NCBI GenBank assembly: GCA_002709405.1
Contig: PAQV01000066.1
Span: forward strand, 1-64,000
DNA length: 64,000 bases
Reading direction: 5' to 3'
Source: Paracoccaceae bacterium
GTDB taxonomy: Bacteria; Pseudomonadota; Alphaproteobacteria; Rhodobacterales; Rhodobacteraceae
Position 1 is the stretch's first letter; each line of letters opens with the position of its first letter. Below, one piece after another: positions 54,041-62,902 of this stretch. The notes beneath the pieces are model-generated. The model was not told the origin of the DNA. It did no database searches and saw only the letters and a program-made list of their open reading frames with translations. A program made the translations under genes and the position numbers.

Positions 54041-55003
54041 CTAGCACACCTTGGTTTCCATATCCGCCCGGGGATCGAAATCCGAGACGGCGCGCCAGCG
54101 CTCGGCGATCTCGCGGATGTCGTCGTCGATCTCCTTGGGCAGCACGATCTTCAGCCGGACAACCTGGTCGCCGGTGGTCGTACCGCGTTGGATGCCCTTG
54201 CCCTTCAGTCGCAGCCGCCGCCCCGAAGAGGCGCCTTCGGGGATCGTCATCGTCAGCTTGCCGGATATCGTCGGAACCGAGACCCGCGCGCCCAACACGG
54301 CCTCGTCCAGGGTGATGGGCAAATCCAGCGCGATATCGTCACCCTCGCGGGTGAAGATCGGATGCGGTTTGACCGTGACGGTGACCAGCGCATCCCCGGC
54401 CGGGGCGGGGCCGGTCCCGGGCGCGCCCTTGCCGCGCAGGCGCAGGGTCTGGCCATCGCGCACGCCGGCGGGGATCGCGATCTCGATGAACGCGCCGTCG
54501 GACATGGTGACCTTGCGCTTTGCGCCCCGTGCGGCATCCAGGAAATCCACCTCGATTTCATAGCGCAGATCGGCCCCTTTCGCGGCGGGCTTCGGGCGCA
54601 TGCCGGCCCGGGCGCGCTGACCAAAGAAGTCCGAGAAGAGATCCTGAAGATTGTCGTCGGCCTTGCCTCCGAACCCCGGGCCATAGCCCCTGCCATAGCC
54701 CTGGCGGGCAAAGCCTTCGGTGAAGGCCGAGGCGTCCTCGTGCCCGGCATACTGGCGATGATAGGCCTGTGCCCGTTCCTGCCCCGAGCTGTCGATCTCT
54801 CCGGCATCGAAACGCCGGCGCTTTTCGGGGTCGCGCAGCAGATCATGGGCCGCCGTAACGGCCTGAAACGCCGCCTGCTTTTCGGGGTCGTCGGGATGCA
54901 GGTCGGGGTGAAGCGACTTGGCGAGTTTCCGGTACGCCGCCTTGATGTCATCCTGGCTGGCCGTTCGGGACACGCCCAGCGTCACATACGGGTCTTTGCT
55001 CAT
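54041..55003 (-). CDS. J-domain co-chaperone, CbpA-like (no zinc finger)
   Basis: 320 residues. J domain at the N-terminus with LAKSLHPDLHPDD (HPD about 33-35), Gly/Phe-rich linker (GYGRGYGPGFGG, about 100-111), then the DnaJ C-terminal beta domains. The cysteine-rich CxxCxGxG zinc finger is absent, so it is a type II (CbpA/DnaJ-class B) protein that stimulates DnaK ATPase. Ends in Cys. About 200 bases of promoter region (55004-55207) precede it; convergent with the vWA gene. Confidence 0.92.
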   Translation of the reverse strand: MSKDPYVTLGVSRTASQDDIKAAYRKLAKSLHPDLHPDDPEKQAAFQAVTAAHDLLRDPEKRRRFDAGEIDSSGQERAQAYHRQYAGHEDASAFTEGFARQGYGRGYGPGFGGKADDNLQDLFSDFFGQRARAGMRPKPAAKGADLRYEIEVDFLDAARGAKRKVTMSDGAFIEIAIPAGVRDGQTLRLRGKGAPGTGPAPAGDALVTVTVKPHPIFTREGDDIALDLPITLDEAVLGARVSVPTISGKLTMTIPEGASSGRRLRLKGKGIQRGTTTGDQVVRLKIVLPKEIDDDIREIAERWRAVSDFDPRADMETKVC

Positions 55004-55207
55004 GGTCTCGTTGTCATCCTGTCACGTTCCGGCCCGCGCCGAAGCGATAATTCGCCCCTGGTTGCCCCTGCCGTTGCTCCTGTCTTTCACGAGGGCGGCG
55101 CATTGGGTGCCGAATAATTCACCTTGATGAATATATAGTAAGCCGTTGCCGTAGCGTAAGGGGCCAGACCCATTTCCGGCGTCCCATGCCCCTAGTGCGA
55201 AGTGACG

Positions 55208-55897
55208 TCAGCGGTCCCCGAACAGCCGCTCGGCGACTGAGCCCAGGTGGTCGCGCATGGCGGCCTGGGCCTCGGCCGGGGCACGGGCCGCGATGGCGGC
55301 GACGATGCGGTCATGTTCGGCGAAACTGGGGTGATCGCGGGGCGGGTGGGCCGCCGTGCGCACGACAGAGTTCCAGGCCACGGCCCGGCGCACCTGGTTC
55401 ATCTGGTCGAAAAGCTCCAGCAACAGGACATTGCCGGTCGCCACGGCGACAGAGCGGTGGAAGGCATCGTCGCTGGCCTCGTAGGTGTCCCATTCCGAGG
55501 CGTCACGGGCCGTGTCGCGGGCGGTGCGCAGCGTGTCGATCGCGGCCTCGGTCGCGTTGAGCGCGGCATCGCGCGCCAGAGCAGGTTCCAGGGCCAGCCG
55601 CGCGCGCATCATCTGCGCCGGCGTGACCTGCTTGCTGAGCGTGGCCAACCGACCGGGCTGATCGTGGACGGGAGCCGAGGCGATGAAGGTGCCCTTGCCG
55701 ACATGCCGCCATATCCGGCCATCGTGTTCCAGCCGGTCCAGCGCCTTGCGCAGCGCGGTGCGGGTCAGGCCCAATTGCACCATCAGCGCGCGTTCCGGGG
55801 GCAGGCGGTCGCCCGGCGCGAACTGCCCGGTGTCGATGAAGTCCCGCAGGGCCTTGCCCGCTGCCTGCTGATCGGCCGGTTCCGGTGTCTCTGTCAC
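55208..55897 (-). CDS. GntR-family transcriptional regulator, FCD subfamily
   Basis: 229 residues. Winged helix LPPERALMVQLGLTRTALRKALDRLEHDG (about 33-61) and an FCD domain with DDAFHRSVAVATGN and EHDRIVAAI. GTG start at 55897 since no ATG fits and the HTH begins soon after. Divergent from the FAH-family gene over 141 bases containing three TTGGTTG repeats. FCD regulators usually answer to organic acids, which fits the neighbour enzyme. Confidence 0.87.
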   Translation of the reverse strand: MTETPEPADQQAAGKALRDFIDTGQFAPGDRLPPERALMVQLGLTRTALRKALDRLEHDGRIWRHVGKGTFIASAPVHDQPGRLATLSKQVTPAQMMRARLALEPALARDAALNATEAAIDTLRTARDTARDASEWDTYEASDDAFHRSVAVATGNVLLLELFDQMNQVRRAVAWNSVVRTAAHPPRDHPSFAEHDRIVAAIAARAPAEAQAAMRDHLGSVAERLFGDR

Positions 55898-55907
55898 GGC
55901 TGCCCCG

Positions 55908-55938
55908 ATTGGTTGATCATTTTGGTTGCATTGGTTGA
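55908..55938. promoter_or_regulatory. Repeated TTGGTTG elements between GntR and FAH genes
   Basis: TTGGTTG at 55909, 55922 and 55931; ATTGGTTGA occurs twice exactly 22 bp apart (55908 and 55930). TTGGT half-sites are common in FadR/FCD operators, though those are normally inverted rather than direct. Confidence 0.5.
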
Positions 55939-56038
55939 GGGTATGGCTAGGGTCGCCCCGATTGCAAACAAGATCGTGCCAGGGGCCAGGCCGGACCGTT
56001 TCGGCAGGGCAGGGCGGCACGGACCAGGAGACCGGCTG

Positions 56039-56737
56039 ATGACTGACGACAAGATGGACTTTGCCATTGAAAGGCCGGCTTTGACGGTGCTGCCCGTGGC
56101 CGGATCGGACCTGATGTTCCCAGTGCGCCGGGTCTATTGCATCGGGCGCAACTACGCGGCCCACGCCATCGAGATGGGCCATGATCCCGACCGCGAGGAT
56201 CCGTTCTTCTTCCAGAAAAATGCCGACAACCTGGATCCCAGCGGGCGTTTTCCCTATCCGCCCAAGACCAGCGACGTGCACCACGAAATCGAGATGGCGG
56301 TGATGCTGAAATCGGGTGGGCGCGACATTGCGGTCGAGAGCGCTCTGGACCACGTGTTCGGCTATGCGCTGGCGCTCGACATGACGCGGCGGGATCTGCA
56401 GGGCATCCAGAAAAAGCTGGGCCGGCCCTGGGAAATCGGCAAGGCGTTCGAAAGCTCGGCACCGGTGGGGCCGGTGCATCCGGTGGCCGAGGTCGGGCAT
56501 CTGGACGAGGGGGCTATCACGCTGCGGGTCAACGGGGATCTGCGCCAGGAAGGCGACCTGAACCAGATGATCTGGAAGGTGCCCGAACAGATTGCCTACC
56601 TGTCGGAATACTACGAGCTGGCGGGCGGGGACGTGATCCTGTCGGGCACGCCCTCGGGCGTGGCGGCGGTGGAAAGGGGCGACACGATGGAGCTGGACAT
56701 CGCGGGCCTGGGCCAGATGACCGTGACCGTGGTCTGA
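56039..56737 (+). CDS. Fumarylacetoacetate-hydrolase-family protein, fumarylpyruvate-hydrolase-like
   Basis: 232 residues. FAH signatures: RVYCIGRNYAAHAIEMG (about 31-47), HHEIEMAVML (metal-binding Glu pair, about 83-92), GYALALDMTRRDLQ (Asp, about 109-122) and GDVILSGTPSGV (about 202-213). Such enzymes cleave acylpyruvates or decarboxylate/isomerise aromatic ring-cleavage products. CAGGAGA upstream of ATG 56039. Probably controlled by the divergent GntR protein; a TauE/SafE exporter follows 7 bases later. Confidence 0.88.
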   Translation: MTDDKMDFAIERPALTVLPVAGSDLMFPVRRVYCIGRNYAAHAIEMGHDPDREDPFFFQKNADNLDPSGRFPYPPKTSDVHHEIEMAVMLKSGGRDIAVESALDHVFGYALALDMTRRDLQGIQKKLGRPWEIGKAFESSAPVGPVHPVAEVGHLDEGAITLRVNGDLRQEGDLNQMIWKVPEQIAYLSEYYELAGGDVILSGTPSGVAAVERGDTMELDIAGLGQMTVTVV

Positions 56738-56744
56738 TCGCGCG

Positions 56745-57494
56745 ATGGACTGGCTGCACGCCGGGCTGGGATGGCCGATTGCGCTGGTGCTGACGGGGAT
56801 GAGCTTTCTGGGCTCGTTCGTCACGGCGGCCTTCGGGCTGGGTGGCGGGCAGTTGATGCTGGCGGTCTTTGCCTCGCTGCTGCCGGCCCCGGCGATCATT
56901 CCGGTGCATGGCCTGGTGCAGCTGGGCTCGAACGCCGGGCGGGCGGCGATGACCTTTCGCCACGTGGCCGCCGGGGTGGTGGGCCCGTTCGCCGTTGGCG
57001 CGCTGATCGGCGCAGCCCTTGGCGGGCTGTTCGTCATCCAGCTTGAACCGGCGGTGCTGCAGGTGGCTGTCGGGGTCTTCGTGCTGTGGTCCGTGGCGAT
57101 GAAGCCGCCGGGCTTCCTGCGCCGTTCGGCCGGGCTGGCAGGGGCGATATCCAGCTTCCTGACCATGTTCTTCGGAGCGACCGGCCCCTTCGTGGCGACC
57201 TTCGTCAAGTCGTTGCAGCTGGACCGGATGAGCCACACGGCCACCCATGCCACGCTGATGACCATTCAGCACCTGCTGAAGACGCTTGTCTTCGGGTTCC
57301 TGGGCTTCACCTTTTCGGTCTGGGGCGGGTTGGTCGCCCTGCTGATCCTGGCCGGGCTGGCGGGCACCTATGTTGGCCGGCACGTGCTGCTGAAGATCGA
57401 CGAAACGCGGTTCCGGCAATCCCTGAACCTGATCCTGGTGCTGCTGGCCTTGCGCCTGATCTATGCCGGAGGGCGCAGCCTGTTGATGGGCTGA
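56745..57494 (+). CDS. TauE/SafE-family membrane transporter
   Basis: 249 residues, seven to eight hydrophobic segments in the duplicated TauE/SafE layout (GSFVTAAFGLGGGQLMLAV near 21-39 and SSFLTMFFGATGPF near 131-144). Family members export sulfite, sulfoacetate or other organic anions. Seven bases after the FAH gene, so co-expressed; it may move the acid made or used by that enzyme. Confidence 0.88.
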   Translation: MDWLHAGLGWPIALVLTGMSFLGSFVTAAFGLGGGQLMLAVFASLLPAPAIIPVHGLVQLGSNAGRAAMTFRHVAAGVVGPFAVGALIGAALGGLFVIQLEPAVLQVAVGVFVLWSVAMKPPGFLRRSAGLAGAISSFLTMFFGATGPFVATFVKSLQLDRMSHTATHATLMTIQHLLKTLVFGFLGFTFSVWGGLVALLILAGLAGTYVGRHVLLKIDETRFRQSLNLILVLLALRLIYAGGRSLLMG

Positions 57495-57620
57495 TGTGCG
57501 CGTCACGGCCGGGCAGGAGAGGGCGCATGGTGTCATAAGTCCTTTCGGCTCGTGCCAAAACCGCCATCCGCCCCAAGGAACGGGCTTTCCCGGCGCAAGA
57601 GGGGTCGCTATCGTCCCGGA

Positions 57621-59474
57621 ATGCGAGTCCTGATGTCCCCGTCCGACGCCTTCCGCGATGCCCTGCCGCGACTGGCCCAGTTTACCGCCCTTCATTTCGC
57701 CATCCGCCTTGTGGCGGCGGCCATTCTCGTCCCGCTGATGGGCGGGCTGATGACGCTGGCCATCGCGACCTCGGGGCAGGGGGCGCTGACCGACCAGGAC
57801 ATCGCCATGTTCCTGCTGACCCCGGCCGGAGCGCTTGGGGCCATTGCCCTGGCCGGGCTGGGCATCGTGTCGGCGGTGCTGGACGTGACGCTGATGACCC
57901 ATGCCCTGCGCCAGGGCGGAGGCGTGCTGGCCGTGCTGGGATCGGGGCTGGCGCTGGTGGTGCGCCGGGTCTCGGCGCTGTTCCGGTTCGGGGCGGGTCT
58001 GACCCTGCGAGTGCTGGCCTTCGTGTTGCCGGCGGCGTTGGTGTGCGGGGGCCTGTGGCTGCTGCGGGTGTCGGATTATGACATCAACTATTACCTGACC
58101 ACGCGGCCTCCGGTCTTTCTGACCACGGTGGCCGTCATCGGGGCGATCCTGGCGGTGGTGGGCATCATTCTGCTGGTCCGGCTGACCAACTGGGCGATTG
58201 CGCTGCACCTGGTGTTGTTCCGCGACACCGCGCCCACGGCGGCCTTCCGTGAAAGCACCGAGCTGATGCGCTCGGCCCGGCGGGCCCTGCTGGGGCGGCT
58301 GGTCGGATGGGGGATCATCTTCTGGGGGATCAAGGCGGGCCTGGCCCTGATCGCGGGCCTGCTGTCGTCCTGGGCCTATGCCTATTACGGCGATGCCCTG
58401 GGCGCGGTGGCCCGGGTGTCGCTGGCGATCACGGCGGTCTGGCTGCTGGCCGACGGCGTGGCCTCGGCATGGGGCAACGGGGCGCTGTCGGTCCTGCTGC
58501 TGGACACCTACACGCTGCGCACCGGGGACGAACCGGCGCCCGCGGCCGAACCCGGCCGGCAGCGCAACGCGGCGCTGGTGGCCGTCCTGCTCATCGCCGC
58601 GCTGGCCCTGGCGGGCGGCGGGCTGAGCACCACGGTGCGCCAGATGAACGATGCCACGGCGGTGCGCACGGTCGAGATCATCGCCCATCGCGGGGCGGCG
58701 GGCAGCCGGCCGGAAAACACCATGGCCTCGGTCGAAAAGGCGCTGGACGACCGGGCCGACTGGGTCGAAATCGACGTGCAGGAAACGGCCGATGGCGAAG
58801 TCGTCGTGGCCCATGACAGCGATTTCATGAAGCTCGGGGGCAATCCGCTGAAGGTGTGGGATGCCACGATGGAGGATATCTCGGAGATCGACATCGGCAG
58901 CTGGTACGACGCGGCCTATGCCGACCAGCGCACGCCGACCCTGCGCGAGGTGCTGGAGCTGGCCAGGGACCGGGGCGGCAAGGTGCTGATCGAGTTGAAG
59001 TACTACGGCCATGACGTTGCCCTGGAACAGAAAGTGGCCGATATCGTCGACAGCCTGGACATGGGCGACCAGATCGCGGTGATGTCGCTGAAGCTGCCCG
59101 GGCTGCGCAAGATGCAAGAGCTGCGGCCGGACTGGATCTCGGGGATCCTGGCGGCGCGTGCGATTGGCGACCTGTCGGGGCTGGACGCGGATTTCCTGGC
59201 GGTGAACACCGGCGCGGCGACCCTGACGCTGATCGACCGGGCGCATGACCAGGGGCAAAAGCTGTATGTCTGGACGGTGGATGACGCGGCCTCGATGTCG
59301 CGGATGATTTCCATGGGAGTCGACGGGCTGATCACCAATGAACCGGCCCTGGCCCGGCAGGTGATGGAGGCGCGCAATGCGCTGACCACGGCCGAACGCC
59401 TGCTGCTTTGGCTGGGCGACCGGTTCCGGATCGGCAACGGGGTGACGCTGGTGGCCGAGGAACGGGATGCCTAG
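57621..59474 (+). CDS. Membrane-anchored glycerophosphodiester phosphodiesterase
   Basis: 617 residues. N-terminal half with about eight hydrophobic segments (to about residue 330), C-terminal GDPD domain: IAHRGAAGSRPENT (about 355-368, His-Arg-Glu), WVEIDVQETADGEVVVAHD (about 378-396, Glu-Asp and His), then LIELKYYG and VWTVDD. It hydrolyses deacylated phospholipids to glycerol-3-phosphate and alcohol. Start 57621 or 57633, neither with a strong RBS. It overlaps the next gene by 8 bases. Confidence 0.88.
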   Translation: MRVLMSPSDAFRDALPRLAQFTALHFAIRLVAAAILVPLMGGLMTLAIATSGQGALTDQDIAMFLLTPAGALGAIALAGLGIVSAVLDVTLMTHALRQGGGVLAVLGSGLALVVRRVSALFRFGAGLTLRVLAFVLPAALVCGGLWLLRVSDYDINYYLTTRPPVFLTTVAVIGAILAVVGIILLVRLTNWAIALHLVLFRDTAPTAAFRESTELMRSARRALLGRLVGWGIIFWGIKAGLALIAGLLSSWAYAYYGDALGAVARVSLAITAVWLLADGVASAWGNGALSVLLLDTYTLRTGDEPAPAAEPGRQRNAALVAVLLIAALALAGGGLSTTVRQMNDATAVRTVEIIAHRGAAGSRPENTMASVEKALDDRADWVEIDVQETADGEVVVAHDSDFMKLGGNPLKVWDATMEDISEIDIGSWYDAAYADQRTPTLREVLELARDRGGKVLIELKYYGHDVALEQKVADIVDSLDMGDQIAVMSLKLPGLRKMQELRPDWISGILAARAIGDLSGLDADFLAVNTGAATLTLIDRAHDQGQKLYVWTVDDAASMSRMISMGVDGLITNEPALARQVMEARNALTTAERLLLWLGDRFRIGNGVTLVAEERDA

Positions 59475-60003
59475 GCTGGCGCTGCTGGCCGCGCTGGTGC
59501 TGGCGGGGCCGGCGGTGGCGCAGGACGGGCTGGGCCATGCGTTGGAAATCGGGTCCCATGTCCGGCTGATGAGCGTCATGGCAGAGAACGAGCCATCCCC
59601 GTTTGTCACCGACGGATGCAGCGGAGGCCTGTCCGTCGGCTGGTCCTTCGCGGCAGAGGCCTTTCCGGGCTTTGCCGATCTGCACGGCAACCGCCCGCCC
59701 TGGGAAGAGTGTTGCATCACCCATGACCGGGCCTACCACGACCCCGATGCCTTGGATGCCGAAGCGAGTTTCACCGCCCGGCGCGCCGCCGATGTCACCT
59801 TGCGCGCCTGTGTCGTGGCCTCGGCCCAAGAGCGGTCAGAGGAGTTGCAGGCGGCCTACGGGCTGACGCCCGAGGGCGTTGTGCAGGTCTACAAGGGGAT
59901 TGCGGATACCATGTTCAACGCGGTGCGGCTTGGTGGCGGTCCCTGCACGTTGCTGCCCTGGCGGTGGGGCTATGGCTATCCCCTGTGCCCCCTGGTCGAG
60001 TGA
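59467..60003 (+). CDS. Secreted phospholipase A2-like protein
   Basis: 178 residues. Signal peptide LALLAALVLAGPAVAQ (cleavage about 19). The core ECCITHDRAYHD (81-92) preserves the phospholipase A2 signature CCxxHDxxY: Cys82, Cys83, His86, Asp87 and Tyr90 at the places of the catalytic His48, Asp49 and Tyr52, while the following cysteine is Ala. DGCSGG upstream resembles the calcium loop. I infer calcium-dependent lipid deacylation. The 8-base overlap with the glycerophosphodiesterase supports a two-step lipid turnover pair. Confidence 0.7.
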   Translation: MPRLALLAALVLAGPAVAQDGLGHALEIGSHVRLMSVMAENEPSPFVTDGCSGGLSVGWSFAAEAFPGFADLHGNRPPWEECCITHDRAYHDPDALDAEASFTARRAADVTLRACVVASAQERSEELQAAYGLTPEGVVQVYKGIADTMFNAVRLGGGPCTLLPWRWGYGYPLCPLVE

Positions 60004-60191
60004 CCCTGTCCGGCGCGGTGCCCAACAAGTGGACGCCGGGGCTGCGTCGCGACGCCACAGCCGCGTGGGTGACGCCAGATACCGGTTGCAGTTCCCGGAT
60101 CTATCCGCCGACCTGCGCGCGATGACAGAAGATGCCGGTCCGGCGCACCTTTGGAAGGGCCGGGCGGCATCGTGAAGAACGGGGCACCGAA

Positions 60192-61253
60192 ATGACCGAC
60201 GCGATGATCGACAAGGGTATCTTTTTCGACGGCCACAATGACACCGTGCTGCGCGTCATGCGGGGCAGGGCGACGGTCGAGGGCGTGGCAGGCGGGCTGC
60301 CGGACGGGCATATCGATACGCCCCGCGCGGTCTCGGGCGGGTTCGGGGGCGGCATGTTCGCCATATTCGTGCCGGGGCCCGCGGGCGATGACCGCGACGC
60401 ACAGATGAAGCTGCCCCGATACGACGTGCCCAAGCCCGCACCGCTGGATTTCGACATGGCGCTGGACTGGACGCGGCGGGGTTTTGAGACGCTCGACGCG
60501 CTTCAGGCCGCCGGGGCCATCACGCTCTGCCGTACATCGGCCGAGATCGCTAGCGCCCTGCCAACCGGGCGCATGGCCGCCGTGGCCCATATCGAAGGGG
60601 CCGAGGCCATCGACCCGGCCTTCGAGACCCTGCACGAATTTCATGCCCGCGGCCTACGCTCGCTGGGGCCGGTCTGGAGCCGGGACACGATCTTTGGCCA
60701 CGGGGTGCCGTTCCGCTACCCGTCCGATCCCGACATCGGGCCGGGGCTGACGGACATGGGCAAGGCCCTGGTGCGCGAGTGCAACCGGCTGAAGATCATG
60801 ATCGACCTGTCGCATCTGAATGCCGCCGGGGTCGAGGACGTGGCCCGCATCACCGACGCGCCGCTGGTGGCCACCCATTCCAATGCCTGGGCGATCTGCC
60901 CCCATGCGCGCAACCTGACGGACCGGCAGCTGGACATGATCCGAGACAGCGACGGCATGGTCGGCATCAACCTGGCCTCGGCCTTCCTGAGGCCCGACGG
61001 GCGCAAGGATGACGACTTCGAGCTTGACATCCTGCTCAGACATTTTGACCATCTGGTCGAAAAACTGGGGGAAGACCGCGTGGGACTGGGATCGGACTTT
61101 GACGGCTCGCTTGTGCCGCGCCCGATCGGCGATTGCGCGGGCTTGCCCAAACTTGTGGCGGCCCTTGCGGCGCATGGCGTGGACGATGCGCTGATGAGCA
61201 AGGTGACGCACGGAAACTGGTTGCGCGTCCTGCGACAGACGTGGGGAGAATGA
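60192..61253 (+). CDS. Membrane dipeptidase (peptidase family M19)
   Basis: 353 residues. Binuclear zinc site motifs: FDGHND (about 12-17, His and Asp), the bridging Glu in VAHIEGAEAI (about 137), ATHSNAWAICPHARNLTD (His, about 228-245) and GLGSDFDGS (Asp, about 300). No signal peptide, so cytosolic despite the family name. It hydrolyses dipeptides, often with D-residues. ATG 60192 lies in a weak RBS context. The dipeptide-type ABC operon starts 46 bases downstream, so import and hydrolysis are coupled. Confidence 0.9.
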   Translation: MTDAMIDKGIFFDGHNDTVLRVMRGRATVEGVAGGLPDGHIDTPRAVSGGFGGGMFAIFVPGPAGDDRDAQMKLPRYDVPKPAPLDFDMALDWTRRGFETLDALQAAGAITLCRTSAEIASALPTGRMAAVAHIEGAEAIDPAFETLHEFHARGLRSLGPVWSRDTIFGHGVPFRYPSDPDIGPGLTDMGKALVRECNRLKIMIDLSHLNAAGVEDVARITDAPLVATHSNAWAICPHARNLTDRQLDMIRDSDGMVGINLASAFLRPDGRKDDDFELDILLRHFDHLVEKLGEDRVGLGSDFDGSLVPRPIGDCAGLPKLVAALAAHGVDDALMSKVTHGNWLRVLRQTWGE

Positions 61254-61299
61254 CGCGCGCCATGCACCAAAGACAACGATACCAACTGGGAGTTTAACC

Positions 61300-62898
61300 A
61301 TGAACATGCGCACTTCTTTCGTCGCCGCCGCAGTGGCCGCGATGCTGGCAGGGACGGCCGTTGCGCCGGTCTCGGCCGAGACACCGCCGAACATGCTTGT
61401 GATCGCCAACCGCATCGACGACATCAAGACCTTCGATCCGGCCGAAAGCTTTGAATTCGCGGGCGCCGACGTGTCGCGCAACGTCTATGAAAAGCTGGTC
61501 AACTTCGACCCGCTCGACCTGGACGCAGGCTTTGGCCCGCAGCTGGCCGAAAGCTGGGAAATCAGCGAAGACGGCATGACCATCACCTTCACCATGGCGG
61601 AAGGTCACGTGTTCTCGTCGGGCAACCCGGTGACGGCCAAGGACGCGGAATATTCGCTGCGCCGGGCGGTTCTGCTGAACAAGACCCCGTCGTTCATCCT
61701 GACCCAGTTCGGCTTTACCGCCGACAATGTCGAGGAGACCATCAAGGCCACCGACGACATGACGCTGGTGATCACGCTGGACAAGCCCTACGCGCTGTCC
61801 TTCGTGCTGAACTGCCTGACCGCCACCATCGGGGGCATCGTCGACAGCGAAACGGTCATGGCCAATGCCGGCGAGGACATGGGCAACGAATGGCTGCGCA
61901 CGAGCACCGCAGGCTCGGGCCCCTACAAGGTTGTCGACTGGAAGCCCAATGAAAGCGTCCTGATGGACCTGAACCCCAACTACGGCGGCGAGAAGCCGGC
62001 GATGGAACGGGTCATCGTCCAGCACATCCAGGAAAGCGCCACCCAGCGGCTGATGCTGGAACGCGGCGACATCGACGTGGCACGCAACCTGTCGCCCGAA
62101 GACGTGGCCGGCCTGGCCGATGTCGACAGCGTCAAGATCATCGACGAGCTGCGCGGCCGGCTGATGTATTTCTCGGCCAACCAGAAGGTCGAGATGATGG
62201 CCGATCCCAAGGTCATCGAGGCTCTGAAATACGCGACCGACTACAAGGGCATGGCGGACAGCTTCCTGTCGGGCCAGTACACCGTGCACCAGGCCTTCCT
62301 GCCGCTGACCTTCCTGGGCGCGCTGGAAGACAAGCCGTTCTCGTATGACATGGAGGCCGCGAAGGCCGCCTTGGCGGAATCGAGCTTCCCCGATTGCGGG
62401 CCGATCAAGATCTCGGTGCGTGAAGCGCAGGAACGCCTGGACATCGCCCAGAGCCTGCAGAACACCTGGGGCCAGCTGGGCTGCGAGGTCGAGCTGATCG
62501 TCGGCACCGGCGCGCAGACGCTGGACCGCTACCGGGCGCGTGAACACGACATCTACCTTGGTGCCTGGGGCCCGGATTACCCGGACCCGAACACCAACGC
62601 CGGCACCTTCGCCTACAACCCCGACAACAGCGACGAAGCGGGCGCGACCGGTCTGCTGGCCTGGCGGAACGCCTGGGGCATCCCGGAGATGAGCGAAGAG
62701 ACCCTGGCCGCCGTGGTCGAAAACGACACGGCCAAGCGGGCCGAGATGTACCTGGCTCTGCAGGCCGAGCACCAGAAGGTCAGCCCTTTCGGCGTGATGT
62801 TCCAGCAGATCGAACAGAACGGCATGGGCGCCAGCGTCGAGAACTTTGTCGCGGGCGGGGCCACCACGGCCGTGTCCTACTGGGTCATCACGAAGTAA
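61300..62898 (+). CDS. Dipeptide-type ABC transporter substrate-binding protein (SBP family 5)
   Basis: 532 residues. Sec signal peptide (VAAAVAAMLAGTAVAPVSA, cleavage about 26). SBP5 pattern: DDIKTFDPAESFEFAGADVSR and ALKYATDYKGMADS (about 308-321). GGGAG upstream of the ATG. Leads the operon with DppB/DppC-like permeases. With the dipeptidase upstream, peptide uptake is likely. Confidence 0.9.
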   Translation: MNMRTSFVAAAVAAMLAGTAVAPVSAETPPNMLVIANRIDDIKTFDPAESFEFAGADVSRNVYEKLVNFDPLDLDAGFGPQLAESWEISEDGMTITFTMAEGHVFSSGNPVTAKDAEYSLRRAVLLNKTPSFILTQFGFTADNVEETIKATDDMTLVITLDKPYALSFVLNCLTATIGGIVDSETVMANAGEDMGNEWLRTSTAGSGPYKVVDWKPNESVLMDLNPNYGGEKPAMERVIVQHIQESATQRLMLERGDIDVARNLSPEDVAGLADVDSVKIIDELRGRLMYFSANQKVEMMADPKVIEALKYATDYKGMADSFLSGQYTVHQAFLPLTFLGALEDKPFSYDMEAAKAALAESSFPDCGPIKISVREAQERLDIAQSLQNTWGQLGCEVELIVGTGAQTLDRYRAREHDIYLGAWGPDYPDPNTNAGTFAYNPDNSDEAGATGLLAWRNAWGIPEMSEETLAAVVENDTAKRAEMYLALQAEHQKVSPFGVMFQQIEQNGMGASVENFVAGGATTAVSYWVITK

Positions 62899-62902
62899 GC
62901 GC

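Noticed and set aside
56529-59720. 1063-codon open frame on the - strand across the FAH, TauE/SafE and glycerophosphodiesterase genes
   Set aside because: It mirrors three well-supported + strand genes, is rich in Arg/Gln/His/Pro as expected for antisense frames in GC-rich DNA, and has no recognisable domain.
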